From Aplectana chamaeleonis (lineage: Eukaryota; Nematoda; Chromadorea; Rhabditida; Cosmocercidae): 64,000 nucleotides of DNA. Shown here piece by piece: positions 1-12,293 of this stretch. The stretch's first letter is position 1; every line of letters starts with the position of its first letter. A model generated the notes under the pieces. It was not told the DNA's origin and ran no database searches. It saw only the letters and a program-made list of their open reading frames with translations. Where the stretch lies: the NCBI GenBank assembly GCA_029168955.1, contig JAPDOI010001496.1:1-64000 (forward strand), written 5' to 3'. The translations under genes and the position numbers were made by a program.

Positions 1-37
1 CTTGCACGCAATTTATTTGTACTTAGTATCTGTTTAA

Positions 38-169
38 AGGCACTGTTCACGATAATCTTCACCTCGAAATTTCCATGACAAACGCTTCTCGTGGCTCTCA
101 GAAGAGAATGAATCGTTTTCAAGATAGGCGAAAAAATAAGAAAAGGGATTTTAAACGTGAACACTGCCT
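38..169. mobile_element. Short inverted-repeat element (TTAA-flanked MITE)
   Basis: A 132-bp element with near-matching terminal inverted repeats (AAGGCACTGTTCACG at the left, its near complement at the right), flanked on both sides by TTAA at 34-37 and 170-173. It has no coding capacity. Single ends with the same sequence occur near 1,880-1,898, 5,063-5,080 and 25,950-25,970, so the family is dispersed here. TTAA duplication is typical of piggyBac-type transposition, but the superfamily is inferred only from the flanks. Confidence 0.6.
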
Positions 170-173
170 TTAA

Positions 174-2386
174 CTAGTTGCAAAACCGTTATGCTTTACT
201 TGTGCAAGCCAAATTCGTTGGCGTATCTTTTTGATAAGGTGTTGCATGGAGATTTGACATGATCCCCAGAACGTGAATTTAATGTGTTTAGCGATGCGTG
301 CGCACGCCAGATCTCCGCAGCAATATCCGCCGATTATTCTTGTGAATTGACGGCTTTGCAATTTGATTCGAGCATCTTCTCTCTGAAATTAATATTGTCG
401 CCCCACTTCGCATCTATTCCAAATACGGTCGAAGAAGGCAAGGACGATTTCTCTGAACTGTTACGCTGTGAGAGGTGAAACGGGCTCCTGCATGGAATTT
501 ACCTGTCCATCATTTGATAGTGATGGCAGTTTGGATAGATATGGTTTCAGGTGCTCTTCTTTTGAGAGTCACTTGGAGTACCTAACAATGACATCTGAGA
601 TGCTTTATTGACTTCTGACATTGACGGTAGATTACGGTGGGTATACGATAGTTCTATCAAAGTCTCTGATTCGACTCAGAGTTTCTAGCGCGGAAGGCTC
701 TTTCATGGTGCTGAATACGAACTCAATGTCCATTTGTCGATTTTGGAAATACTAAGGTACTCTTCGCCCTGATAAAATGTATGAAGATATACTCATTTTA
801 ATCCACAGGAAAACTCAGAATTTCGTCAGGCGCACCCTGATTCGATGCTAGCATCCCAATTACAAGTTTTGAGTCAAATCCGAAATTTTTTTCGAAAAAG
901 TACAAAAATGCCTGATGGATTGATATTCTTACTTTTCACAACGCTTGAAAATGCTTACAGCTTCTTGGAACCAACGGCTCGGGATTGGATATGAATCCAC
1001 TATTTTTGTTTTACCATGGAGGCAAAAGAGGGTACCCACACTGTGATTCGGTTCTGCAGATGCGTTTAACGCTCTGAATGATCACCTTTGTCGGCTATTG
1101 AATTTTTGATCAGAGTTGAAAATCTTATCAAATTAGCGCTCGCGCACGCTCACGTCTCCATATCACGTCGTAATTAGAAACTGTGCCACATGATGACACG
1201 TCGTAGGCAGTGTACACCCCTCGAGGGCGAGCGTCAGTCTTCCGCAGGCTGCTTGCTACCTGTGTGTCAGAGCAGTCGTGGTTGGTCCAACTAAAGCTAG
1301 GGAAAGCTGGTTCATCCACATCAGGGCTATGCGTTATAACTCTAAAGCGGTAATGCAATAAGTGGTTAAAGGCGGTAATCATTGATGAATCATAGTTTTT
1401 GGAGTTTTCAAATGAAACACTTCGACGGCAGATAGTTGTGAGGGAGTAGGGTCAGAGAAAGCATCAAAAACGGGCCAGAAATCGATAACAATTGCGGACG
1501 GCGAAATGAAAAGATTTTGTTAGCTCAGCCAGCCTGCTTTCATCCCACCCCGCTCTATTCTGACGAGCTTGCGGAACCGCGAATGTATCCGATGGAAAAG
1601 TGCCAAGATACTCCGCCACGTCCAGCCTGGATCGATTCACGCACATTTCGTCATTAGAGCGCGCTTGCGGAAACCAGCAGGGCCCGTAAGCTTGTCCATG
1701 ACGTGAACGTTAGAAATGGCTATGTCAGCATATTCTGCGCGCTTTTCTTCGCTGTTTCTTCATCTGGGGATGCAGGCAGGCGTGGTAGGCGTGGCATGCG
1801 TAGCGCGCGCAGTGCGTTATTACAGGCAGCTCACGAACAAAAAGCCCCATTTCTGAGTCGAACTCGAATATGATATTCATCGTAAACACTGCCTTTAACG
1901 CGGGTTTCTCTCTGAAATTAACGCTTAACCGTTAATTGTAGTGGAGTTGATTCACTCACTGATATCAGACCTATGATGATTAATTGATTTTTGCTGTTAA
2001 CAGAGAATGTTTAAAAAAAATTCTAACGAAATACAAAAGTTGACGTGCTAAACCATTAACGAAGCACGCGTTTTTTCCAAACTGAACGATTAATGCTGAA
2101 CGAAAAAAATTCTATTGACACTCAAGAAAACGCGCGTTCCACGGCAAACCCCATAGCGGACCGGCGCGCTCGAAGGCAAATCAATTCAGTTAGTTCCTAA
2201 ACTGAATTTTAAGGTCAGTGACTATGTACGTCAAAAGGTGGCGCCTATTATATGCATACCATTCATGCAAGTTGTTTCAACTATAAATATTGTGTTAATA
2301 ATCAGAAGGAACCTGTTTTTCCTGAAGTAAAACGAAAAATCGAGTTCGTGGCGTGGGTGCGCAGTGAGTGCGGACACGAGGTCTCT
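174..2386. other. Non-genic stretch with diverged repeat
   Basis: No convincing gene. About 530-1,000 looks like a diverged copy of a repeat seen better at 11,640-12,200 and in part at 43,570-43,660: shared phrases are 'ggtgctgaatacga', 'ggatccgttt'-like text and 'aacgcttataac'-like text near the end. A lone TTAA-type element end lies at about 1,880-1,898. The short reading frames here show no recognisable domain. Confidence 0.4.
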
Positions 2387-3502
2387 TGAGGGCATCGTTC
2401 GCGCCGGAGACCACTTCCGGTTTTCGTGACTCAATTTCATGAACAGGCACGGCAGACCACACTGGGTAATTTTTGGCGCACAAAAACAGCAGTTGGTGAG
2501 GTTGGAAGGAGTTGAAGATGAGGATTCGCCATCAGTTCTTGGCAAGTCATCTACCTCTTTCTCATGAAATGTTGATACGATCATTAAACAACATGAAAAA
2601 CAGTTACGGCACGAACTCCACATGCAGAACAACTTCAAAAATGGTTTTGGCGCGGACTTTGAATCCAATTTTACAGTGTATTCAGACTATAGTTGTACAC
2701 GAACGAAATTTTCGAAAGATTTTTCGAATATTCTTTGTTCGTTTTCGTTCGTTCGAAATTTCGTCGAAAGAATTTTTTTCAGATTCTGTTCGTTCGAAAT
2801 TTCGTCGAACAATTTTTTTTTTAAATTTTGTTCGTTCGAAATTGTTTCGAACGTTTTTTTTTTCAAATTTCGTTCGTTAGAAATTTTTCAAACGAAATTA
2901 TTTCAATTTTCGTTCGTTCGAAATCCGAGTTTTCGATTTTTTTTCGAAATTCGTTCGTTCGGAATTCTTTTGAACAAGTTTCGAAAAAAGTTAAAAATTT
3001 CCGACAAATTTCGAAAAAAGTTCGAAATTTTCAACGAATTTTCGGCGAAAAATTGAAATTTTGATTCGTTTCGAATTTCGTTCGTTCGACCTCTGAACTT
3101 TCGAAAGTTTTTCGAAATTCGTCCGTTCGAAATTTTTTCGAAGTTCGTTCGACATTTTTTCGAACGAATTTTTTTTCATTCTTCGTTCGTTCGAATTTTT
3201 TTTTTGAAATTTTACCACTATAGTTCAGACTGACTCCACGATATCGTCAATCTTTGGATGGGAGGAAGCCGCGACGCTGCTTGGCGGGAGCAATTGCGCG
3301 CTGGAAAACGAAGGGAGGATGGCTATTGATTGAATGATTTCGCGCCCTATTGCTGAGCACGGCTTCCTACTTGAGTGGAACTGACGATACAAATAAAGAT
3401 TTTTCATGGGTTCTTTCGGTATTTTCGTTCACTAGAAGGCGCTGCTTACACGAGAACTTGGAAAAATAGTATTTACGGTTTTCCGCGCATACGATGCCTT
3501 TG
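2387..3502 (+). mobile_element. Inverted-repeat element enclosing an AT-rich TTCG tract
   Basis: The left end reads GGGCATCGTTCGCGCC and the right end, near 3,485-3,502, is its approximate complement (CGCGCATACGATGCC). The stretch 2,500-2,690 is clearly related to 27,500-27,740 (shared 'aacaacatgaaaaa', 'agttacggcac', 'aactccacatgcag') and, inverted, to 3,600-3,830. No transposase is visible. Read as a non-autonomous element with a low-complexity interior; exact ends are approximate. Confidence 0.5.
2690..3220. repeat. Imperfect tandem TTCGTTCGAAA-type tract
   Basis: About 530 bp of imperfectly repeated AT-rich sequence built from CGTTCGTTCGAAA and TTTTTCGAA units. Unit length is not fixed, and the motif contains the self-complementary core TTCGAA, so the tract can fold on itself. 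It gives rise to Phe/Arg/Ser-rich open frames on both strands that are composition artefacts. Confidence 0.8.
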
Positions 3503-3530
3503 AGTGCATCGTACGCGCAAAAACCATAAA
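3476..3530. repeat. Short palindrome at an element junction
   Basis: Two GGTTTT(T)-CGCG-TACGATGC arms face each other around 'ctttgagt'. This is where the right end of the 2,387-3,502 element meets a second, oppositely oriented end of the same family, so it is probably a head-to-head junction of two copies and not an independent hairpin. Confidence 0.5.
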
Positions 3531-3593
3531 TTAATTTTTATGTTTCTTGTATAGTTTGGCCTCTTTAGTGAACGAAAAAGTCGAAGAGAAACT

Positions 3594-3842
3594 CTAGAAA
3601 AACCACCAATTCACCAGAAGAAAAATTGAGTGTAACGACACCGTAAAATTGGAAATTGACTTTCCAAAAATCGTTTTTGATGTTCTTCTGCATTTGGAGA
3701 CTTGGCTACTGCCATTTTCGAAGTTATCCTGTGAGTTTGCACTATAATTGTTTCCCATGTTGTTACTACGATGGCCACAACTATTAACGAAAAAGTGGTA
3801 GATGGCCGACCCATAAGTGCCATATGATTGACTCCGCAGCAA
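3594..3842 (-). repeat. Inverted partial copy of the 2.5 kb / 27.5 kb repeat
   Basis: Read on the minus strand this segment repeats the order of motifs in 2,580-2,690 and 27,590-27,740 (AACAACATG, AACTTCGAAAATG, CCAATTTTAC). Open frames in it are shared by the other copies only as decayed peptides, so it is treated as repeat and not as a gene. Confidence 0.5.
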
Positions 3843-3849
3843 TTTTCAG

Positions 3850-5639
3850 GTGAAGATAACTTTCAAGGAGCGCTTTTATAGAAACCTCAAGTTTCAAGGG
3901 CGATGTCAGCTACCCTGAGTTGTTTGATTGTACCCAAGAAATTGAACGGTCATTTTTCCCCTGATCCTCATGGTTGTCGGCACTACGGATGTGGGGCCTC
4001 ACATAAGTTCGAAGTTTCTAGCGAATTCCTGTGAATCTGATACGGTTCGAATTTTTTCTGACACATTCTTTTGAGTCATGTCCCAAACTCTTCCCAAACG
4101 TGGTAATATGCTTCATTATAAATGCCTCCAACGTAGTAGACAATGGTGCGACCTTCACTGGGACCTGGGCATAGTTGGTAGTTAACGTAATAGATGCAGA
4201 CTATTAAAACTATTTTAATTTGGCTTAGGCTTTTTCCACATGGGAGGATCTTTTTGAAGGTGCTATACATTTTGAGAAATGAAAGGACCCACAGTGCTTT
4301 TTCTAAGCGCCGTTTTCTTCACCCATCGTTGATACATAGCTCATATCCATAAGTTGCACAACACAGTCGGCATGTTGTTTAACAGTTTCTGAATTCTTGG
4401 CGCATTTCTCGTGGGCTAGCTTCTCGAACGATCCGACATTCTCAAGTCTGAAATTTATTATACTGAGAATATCCAGATCACAGCACTGTAAATCCAGCGC
4501 ATACGTGCGACCTTAACTGAAGGATTGTTCAAAACCACAAACTTTTTTTCGTAAAGGATGCTGAGATTTAACCAGAGACAGCCTGGTCGAGCCAGTGTTG
4601 AAAAAGCATTTCTCCACCCTCTGTTGAAATGGAGATCGTTGTTTTCTTCCCGTCGTAATGCATTGTATTCGGCTTCGGATGTTCATCATCATCGGGATCG
4701 CCATTACGTCTTCGTCATCAGTGATCACATTGTTCTTAAAAACGGGTTGGATAGTGCATGGAAATATCCAAGACCGTTCAACCCGACAGAAACATCTAGA
4801 ACTAGCTTTTCGCTACATGATTCCGCTGAAGCATGTTGCGTTTGTTTGATATCTGTCACATTCTTTCTTATCCATTCCGGAAGTTTTCAAAGAGAGTGTC
4901 CATAATCAAAACAGTTTTCGAGTTTTCTTTGGAAATTGCAACAACAATGTTGAAGCCGTATAGGGCTCTCCTGTGCTTTTTCCTAGCCGTTTTTTCAACA
5001 TTAGTGGTGAGGTTGGACCTGGCCTCTCGATTTCCGGCGAAAATTCTTATAATCGATTTTTATCGTGAACACTGCCTTTCAAGGCAATTGGACACCCAAA
5101 AATATATTTTCTGATTCAAAACTTATCTTGGAGTAGAGCCACTCTCTGATCACAATGGTATCTCTGCAATCGTCCAAGACCCCCTACAAACAGAGATATG
5201 CCTCCTTGAAAATGCCTGCATCTTGATGGCAAAAAAATTGGCGGACGAGATGTCTCAGGCCTGTATTTCTCTTCATTCACAATCGCTGCACTAGAGCAGT
5301 GCAGGATGAGGAAAGAATTCGGCAATGGACTCCAAAGAACGACGAAATGTTGAGAATTCATCCATTCATTTGATCGCTATTGAGTTCGTGAATCTGTTAG
5401 GGGCCGGGCCTGTGGTTGTCGCTCAATCTCGCTTATTTGAAGGAATTGAGATCTCGCACTTGGCACGTGTTATACAGGAGGGCTCTGCTACACAATCAAA
5501 TAAAAATCACCAAATTCATGTCTGGTGGTGCATCAGGCCTTTGGCGTCAAACCTATATGCCCTCGTGTACGATGAGCGTCCCTATGTGTTGATGTCCTGC
5601 ATCAGAAAACACCGAAACGACAAGGCTTCCTTCTGGTCT
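3850..5639. other. Unassigned stretch with signal-peptide-like ORF starts
   Basis: No complete gene. Two plus-strand starts give short hydrophobic peptides: 4,274 (MKGPTVLFLSAVFF, then a stop) and 4,947 (MLKPYRALLCFFLAVFSTLV, followed by a fair splice donor GTGAGG at about 5,007). The two share weak similarity, and no downstream exon could be joined. A single end of the TTAA-type MITE sits at about 5,063-5,080. A minus frame at 4,076-4,270 ends in HVWEEFGT and is unrecognised. Confidence 0.3.
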
Positions 5640-6388
5640 GATTGTATGGTGATGTGATTAGAACAGAAAAAGTACTGTTTTCTTTCCAAGTGTATCCAGC
5701 TGATTCAGCTAATGTGTCACGGGCGGCGAATTTTCGATTTACAATAAGAGCTTAATGGGTAACCCCAAATCATCGGGAATTTATCGAAGGCCTCCCGAGA
5801 GGAGAGAAACTAAGTCTTCCGAAGGTCTTGTTTTGATAGATGATAGCCTGCTTTTTTCGAACTTGCGAGATAAAGTCTCGACAGCTCTCTTCAAGGGGCG
5901 AGAGAAATATGCTGAGCTTCTGTAGGCTAAGCCAGAAGAACGAGGAAAACATACAGGGTGCGCCGCCGAATTTCTAATACACCACCATTACACATCTTGT
6001 TAGAAGAGTAGGGCATATCTGGATCTTCCGTTTTCAATGAAGCATTGGGTAAAAATCTGTGTATCAAACAACACCGAGGGAGGCGGAGAAGAGGGAGGAG
6101 CGAGGTTCTTGATTGACGCAAACGGGCTGGCCTTAGAGCTGTCGAGACTTTCTTTCGCAAGTTCGAAAAAAGAAGGCTTTCATTTATCAAAACAAGACCT
6201 TCGAAAGACTCAGTTTTTCCCATTTCGGGAGGTCTTCGATAAATGCTCGATGATTTGGGGTTACCCATTAAGTTTTTATTGTGAATCGAGATTTCGCCGC
6301 TCGTGACGCATTGAAGCGCAATCAGCTGGATACACTTTGGGGAGAAAACAGCACTTTTTCTGTTCCTAATCATGCATCACATACAATC
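5640..6388. mobile_element. Fold-back element, ~250-bp arms
   Basis: The left arm (5,640-5,890) and right arm (about 6,137-6,388) are inverted copies, beginning GATTGTATG and ending CATACAATC. Shared internal blocks include 'gtgtatccagctgatt', 'ggggttacccatt' and 'tttcgaacttgcga'. About 245 bp separates the arms. No coding capacity; the open frames across it are shadows of the two arms. It abuts the upstream side of the retrotransposon relic that follows. Confidence 0.75.
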
Positions 6389-6479
6389 GGCGCACTGCAA
6401 ACCGACAAACCTGATCAATGGAATCAACGGCGTGAATCAACGGTGCAAACCGACATCACTCCCTCCATCGAGAGGGTTT

Positions 6480-9400
6480 TCGTCATGGGAGAGTCGCTGG
6501 CCGGCCCCAGCCTCCTCCTGAAGATTCTACTACAAAGCGGCTGGCGTCTGAGAGGAATCCTGGACTCCAGCAGAAGCATCAATGCGCCACCTGCAGCAAG
6601 AAAGTCAACTGGAATGGAACAAGCGTCCAATGCTTTGATGCCAAAGGTGGGTGCAATCTCTCCTGTTCAGGGTCTTAGTTCTGTGAGGCATCACAACTCA
6701 TCCTTCCGTTGTGGTTCTCTGTGCTCCGCCCCCAGCAACTCTGATTTCTCATTCACCAACCGCCCCCTCTCTTTCATTGGCAATACAAGGCCATAAATCT
6801 TAACGGCCTTCGCACCAAATTGGTCTGAACTCTCACTCTTCGCACGTACTCATCATCCGATGTTACTGCGGGTTCCTAAGGAACCAAACTCCCTCCTTCT
6901 ACCACTTATCCCCAACTTCAAGACATTCCAGCCTACACTGCCTATCACATCCCAAGGACAGCTCTTGGAGGCGGAGTTTCTACGTTTGTGCAGGCTAACT
7001 TACCTTCTCATCTAATTCCAAATGTTCCTAAGGACGGTACTCTCGAGTGTGTCTCGCATCACCTCCCTCTTAAAATCAATTACCATCTCGCTTGTAACAT
7101 TTACATCCTTCCTACCACTTCTTGTCCCCCCAACCTACAACCCCATACCTCTTCTACAGTTGCCGTATGACTGCCTTCTCTCTCCCATCAGTTGTCTTTG
7201 CAGGTGACTTCCAATGCTCACACGTTCTGTTCTGCGCCTTGAGTCCGACGCCAGAGGGGGAAGATGTCGATGAATGGCTGAGGAGCGTGATCTGGTTATC
7301 CTCAACGATGATCAGCCTACTGTCTCCTCTTCCTACGGGTCGACCTTCTACGCCCGGACATCTCCTGCTCGTTTCATCCAATCTTTCTAATTCTTGCACA
7401 TGGTCCACTTCTCCACAACTCTTCCCAGCAATTTACATTCCCGTCTTTCTCCATATTGATCTCTCAAACTCTCTGGTCTCTTACATTGGTATTCGCCTGA
7501 AATGTTCTTTATCTCTAATTTAGGCCTTGCTGAACTGGGTCCTGTTCAGAGAGGTTGCGCCCAGCCAGGCAGCTGAGTATCCATGGAATGGCGATGTGCA
7601 ACCAGAAAGAGCATCACGATATCTGACGCCATCCGAAAGGCTGGGCAAAAGCGGCCATACCTGAAGGACGTGGTGAAAAGCTTTCACCTTAATGTCACTA
7701 GGGAGATTCTACAGGGAAGATCATAGGACAAGAGATGAAAAGAGAGCTGAGAATCATTTGGACCCCTGAGGTGGCCAAGCCTGGATGAAGAGATACAGAA
7801 GCAGCTGATCTGGACAAGCACAAGAAAGACAGTTGGGAGAAGTTCACTGAAAGGTTGAACTTTAAAACCGACGGAACAACTGCGTGGGAAAGTATTTTGA
7901 GTGAGAGACATTCAAGCAGCATGTGCTCCCTCCTCGAACTCTACCATAGAGTTCGATAAACAGCGTCTTCAAATCAGGAAAGTAGCTGCCGCATATGCTC
8001 TTGGCAAAATTTCCTTCATCACACGTGCACCAATTAAGCTTACATTATGCAGAGTCACGGGTAAGAGAATCCAAGCTGTCGTGCCGCTGATGAACGCCAC
8101 TGAGGCCTTTACTCCTGCTCAGGTGGAGAAGGCTATCAATGAAATGCGGAAACCTCGAAGGCTCTCGGACCTGATGGGTATCCTCTCCGCAGCTATCTTA
8201 AAGAAGCTTCCCACGGAACTTCTACCGATGATCGTCAGATATCATGCAAACACTTCTTTCCGAACCTGCACTCTACCACAAGCATGGAAGACCGCCAACG
8301 TGATACTCTCTGCTCTATTGCCAGGCAAATCGCAAAGCACGGTGAAGGGCTATCGCCTCCTGCCAGCCTCGTTATCACCGGATCGCGAAAGTAGCCGAAA
8401 AGCTAATCGTTAGGACCTGGCAGAGCAGAATGAGGCACAGCAACATCAACATGGGTTTAGAAAGCTTCACCCACCACCACACTGCTCCTTCGGAGATTGT
8501 CAGCTATGCGGTCGATGGGTTCTAACTTCAGAAAGCCTCTTAGAAACAGTGCATGCCGTTGCCCTCGATCTAACCAAAGCATTTGATTCTGTTAACCTAG
8601 GACTTTTGGTCCGAGAAACTATTAAAGTCCTTTCGTTGCAAACCGTGGCAGAAGCGTTGATAGCAGCGTTTACGAAAGGTCGCCGGCCAAAAGCGCTATT
8701 CCAGGAATCACGTCTCCGATAGTATACCTGTAGCAGCTGGTGTGCCGCAGGGTGGAGTTTTGTCACCAGTCCTTCTTCAGCCTGTATATCGAAGACCTAC
8801 CCGAGCCTCCTGAAGACATGTGTCTGTTGCGTATGCCGACGATATCACCATCATGTGCCGCACCGTGACATACAGGCAGTGCAGCCGCAAACAAGACCAG
8901 CACGATCATCTCTGCCGAGTCAAAAACTTTCTCGATAGCGATGCCTGCTCATAGTTTCTGCGGCGAAGTCTTTCTGTTCGGTATTCACATCTGACCCGCA
9001 GGAATCACAGCGTCAACCTGCTGTCAGGTGGGACAAGACTCTCTTGCCTACAGCGCAATTTCCTTTGAAACTGGGCTGGGCCTCGTTTTGGACCCATCGC
9101 TGAAGGTTTCACAAAAATGCTGAACAGAAGCAGGCAATTATCAAGCGCAAAGCTTAATGTGTTGAGAGAGTTCTAGGAGGAACGTCCTGGGGGCGGCAGC
9201 AGAGACAATCTGACGTATACATCGAGCCATATTCTGCAGCTCTGCATTGAGTATGCTGTAATTTTGTCTGGCAGCATGATCGTGTCGGATAATTCCTGGA
9301 CTAAGATGCAGCGAATTCAGAATGCCAGACTGTTGAAGAATAAGCCACTGGATGTGCAAAAGCTCACCGATTGAGCACCTTCACGCCGAGGCCCGTATCT

Positions 9401-9976
9401 TGCCAGTGAAAGAGCATTGTCAGCTCCAGGCTCAGCAGATGTTTATTAATGTCCTTAAGCAACCTAATCATCCGTCGAGAAGACTATTAAATCCCGTGAG
9501 AGAGAGATCCAGATCGGAGTTGCCAGGTTTGCCGATGCTCCTGAACAAAGTGAATGTACAGATGATGGACTGACTCGAACCAGCAGAACGGCTTCTATTC
9601 TGATGGAGCACACCCGGCTTCCAGTGAAGGATCATCTCGCCAAAGCGGCCGTCAACCCTATTCTCGGTGATAAAAGCCGCCCAGGGTATGTGATACCGAG
9701 TCCGAGTTCGGTAGGCGCGCCAGGTGTATCCTCGCTTCGTTGCGCTGCGGACATTCTCCTTATTGCTTATGTCTTACCCACAGGATCGACAATAGTCAGC
9801 CTGACGTGCCCGGACTGTGGGAAACCAAGGCCACGACACTAAACACCTATTTGACTGTCCAGCGTCGCCAACAACGTCTCACTACAATAGACTCAGACGA
9901 ATCCAGTGCCAATCGCCCCAGTTTTCAATCGCAGACGAAAAACCCCTCTCAGTGGCTACAAAGAAGAAGAAGAAGA
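6480..9976 (+). pseudogene. Jockey/CR1-group non-LTR retrotransposon relic
   Basis: Degraded polyprotein in several frames, in the expected order. A 2A-like trace spans 6,524-6,573. A zinc finger with Cys at codons starting 6,583, 6,592, 6,631, 6,652 and 6,664 follows (CATC, then VQC). The AP-endonuclease start NLNGLRTKL is at about 6,796 and an AGDF motif at about 7,200. Reverse transcriptase includes DLTKAFDSVN (8,567-8,596), VPQGGVLSPVL (about 8,741-8,773) and the catalytic YADD (8,832-8,843). The C-terminal Cys/His motif is CPDCG (9,807) with HDTKHLFDCPASP (9,834). An (AAG)n tract at about 9,960-9,976 probably marks the 3' end. Many stops and frameshifts make it inactive. The family would copy RNA into DNA at a nicked target. 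Assignment to Jockey versus CR1 is uncertain. Confidence 0.85.
6524..6573 (+). other. Remnant of a 2A-like ribosome-skipping motif
   Basis: One frame reads ILLQSG (6,524-6,541); the frame used by the downstream zinc finger then reads ERNPGLQQ (6,550-6,573). 2A-like peptides end in a D-x-E-x-N-P-G-P core preceded by a Leu-rich run and SG. Here a frameshift separates the two halves and the final Pro is Leu. The position, directly before the zinc finger and endonuclease of a non-LTR element, matches where 2A-like sequences are known in such retrotransposons. Confidence 0.55.
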
Positions 9977-10847
9977 CAATCGGCGCGGCAGAATTTCTTG
10001 TCGTTTAGTGGTTTCTGATGCAGGACATCAACACATAGGGACACTCATTACAAGAGGGCATAAGGACTGTGTGCCACAGGCATAGATCATGGAGACGCAG
10101 ACTGGGGGAAAACAAGCCGGACCGACAAACAAATCTGCGCCGAGTGTATGAACTTCAAATCTTGTTGATTGGCCTCAATAGTTATAGAAGTTCAAATTTA
10201 TCGCTGGATATCTGCCGTGACACTGGTCTCGGTTACCCCTCGTAGGTTTTGGACACAATACACGCGACGGCGATTTCTCTCGTTTTTAGTGCCGCTGATT
10301 AAAGACTCTTCAAATTCAATGTGTTTGGGATTTCAAAATCAACTCAGGATTTGTATTAGACGAGCTATTCAATTCTTCAACGATTTCTTGGGTTAAATCT
10401 CTAAGAAAAATGTTTGCGAGAAAATTTCTCGTGTGCCATACAATGTGCAAATACAGTATCCAACTGCCCTTCGATGTATGAACTGTATAATGATCTGGAA
10501 ATGGGATCTGAACCTTTTATTTAAAGCTGAAACCCTATCAATCATTATACTGTTGGATAGCTCTCTCCACCAGAAATGTGATTCAAAAAAATTTATTTTG
10601 AAGCAAGTTTTCAAAAAGGCGCTAAAAACGCGGTAGAGCGCCACTGCATGGATTCTGACCAAAACCTTCGAGCCGTTATTGTGGTTGGTCCACCTTCGTC
10701 AGCGATTCACCGGGCCGGAGTGTATAGTACCTCTTCCACCTATGTACTACAAATATAGCGCGTTTGTGATTACCACCACTCTAGCTCCGAAAGTTGTCGA
10801 AAAGTGCGTGGTAAAATGCAGAGTTACTGAAAGTCATGCACTGGTAA
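9977..10847. other. Non-genic stretch
   Basis: Sequence between the retrotransposon 3' tail and the next MITE. I see no gene, RNA or structured repeat. The phrase 'gtggttggtcca' near 10,680 recurs near 1,280, suggesting another dispersed repeat whose limits I could not set. Confidence 0.3.
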
Positions 10848-11208
10848 GGCGCTATTCATACTACTCAACGCCAGCGCGGCACGCGCGTGCCGCGCCGGCG
10901 TGACGTTTGTGTATGAATGGCTTGACGCCCAGCCCATGCCAGGGGCACGCAAGCGTCTGTCCCGCCCGGCTCCGCCATGGCGTCGCCGCTTTGCAGTGAT
11001 TCATACTGCCATCTGGAAACGCCTTCTTGGCGTTTCTCATCCACTGATATTATTTATCGATCGATCACTCAATCTTCATCCTCCAACTTCACCGCTCCGC
11101 CATGGCGTCGCCGCTGGAGTATTCAGTCTCCGCAAGCGCGGCTTGCCCGTCACGCGCGTAGAAAGTATTCATACACAAACGCTGGCGTTGAGTAGTATGA
11201 ATAGCGCC
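10848..11208. mobile_element. Harbinger-type MITE with TAA duplication
   Basis: A 361-bp element with about 30-bp terminal inverted repeats starting GGCGCTATTCATACTACT, flanked by TAA at 10,845-10,847 and 11,209-11,211. The 3-bp TAA/TTA duplication and GG-start are typical of PIF/Harbinger transposons. The interior is GC-rich with small palindromes (GGCACGCGCGTGCC). It has the same ends as the 126-bp copy at 36,938, next to the Harbinger transposase relic. Confidence 0.8.
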
Positions 11209-11299
11209 TAAACCTGCTCAACTATCCTAGAGGGTACAGTCTACGGCAGCGGAAAAAATCGATTGTGCGGTTGCGTATTTCCACTAACAAGGGATGTGG

Positions 11300-12290
11300 T
11301 TATGGCAGTAAACACATTTGCGAAATGACTTGTATTGTTAGTATTTCTTGGACATCCATAGTAAGACTGCGTAGTATCCCGCCCCAAGCTGCAGGTTCCA
11401 AGAAATTACAAGCTCAAAACGGTCGTTTTTTGTACTCTTTGAACCTTTCAAAACGAGCAGTAGTCTTTCGAAAGGCTGGAAACAGACTCATATTCGTGCT
11501 TAGCGTTCCAAATAGTCCCCTGGACAACGTTTGGCTGGAAGCACATTCTTCGAACATTGTACAGGGTGATGGCGTCGTGGACTTGGACGAATCAGCCGTT
11601 TCTTCTAGCAATTAAAGGGTTCCGAAGCGTTTGAAGTTTTTCCAGTTTTGACCTTAAACCTCCTCATGGAGGTTATATGTTGTGCTTATCACGAATTTGA
11701 GGGTTATCGGTCGATTTTCCAACGTTTTCGACTGAATTCGTTCAAAGCCTCAAATTGGTGGAAAGTTTGAGAGCAGAACACGACTTTCGAAGACTTCCGG
11801 AAAGCTACGATAGAGATAGCTCAAAAGGCTTTACTAGGGGTTGTTTGGAGTGCTAAATACGAATCTGGGATCCGTTTATCTATTTTCGACAACTTACGTT
11901 AGATTACGGTTGGTATCGCGGTCAAACCCCAGAATTCACTCAAAATTCCTTCGCGGGGCTTATTCGGGGTGCTGAATGCGGATTTGATGACCATTTGACA
12001 AATTTCGAAACGCTAGGGTAGGTTTTCCCCCCGAATGACATTGCACCTGCCGTAACCTACAGTAAACCCAGGAATTTTTAGAAACTGAACATTAAAACGT
12101 ACAAGTTTTCAGCAAATCCGAGAATACTTGTCTAAACATTCAAAAAAGTGCCTGAAGCCTTGCCTTTTCGCGAAGCTTGAGAAACGCTTATAACTTTCTT
12201 AGAACCTGCAGCTTGGGGCGGGATACTGTGCAGTTCTACTACTGAGGCCCAAGAGATACTAACAATACCAGATGCGTTTACCACTAAAAG
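11300..12290. mobile_element. Fold-back element interrupting a host gene
   Basis: The outer ~110 bp at each side are inverted copies: 'tattgttagtat' and 'agtatcccgccccaagctgc' occur on plus at about 11,333-11,395 and as complement at about 12,205-12,265. The interior (11,640-12,180) is a repeat also seen, diverged, at 530-1,000 and 43,570-43,660. The right edge lies directly against the coding exon of the minus-strand gene at 12,294, so it either inserted into that exon or sits in its second intron. Confidence 0.65.
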
Positions 12291-12293
12291 CAC

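Noticed and set aside
5927..6373. 148-codon minus frame as a gene
   Set aside because: It runs through the fold-back at 5,640-6,388 and reflects the right arm; no family similarity.
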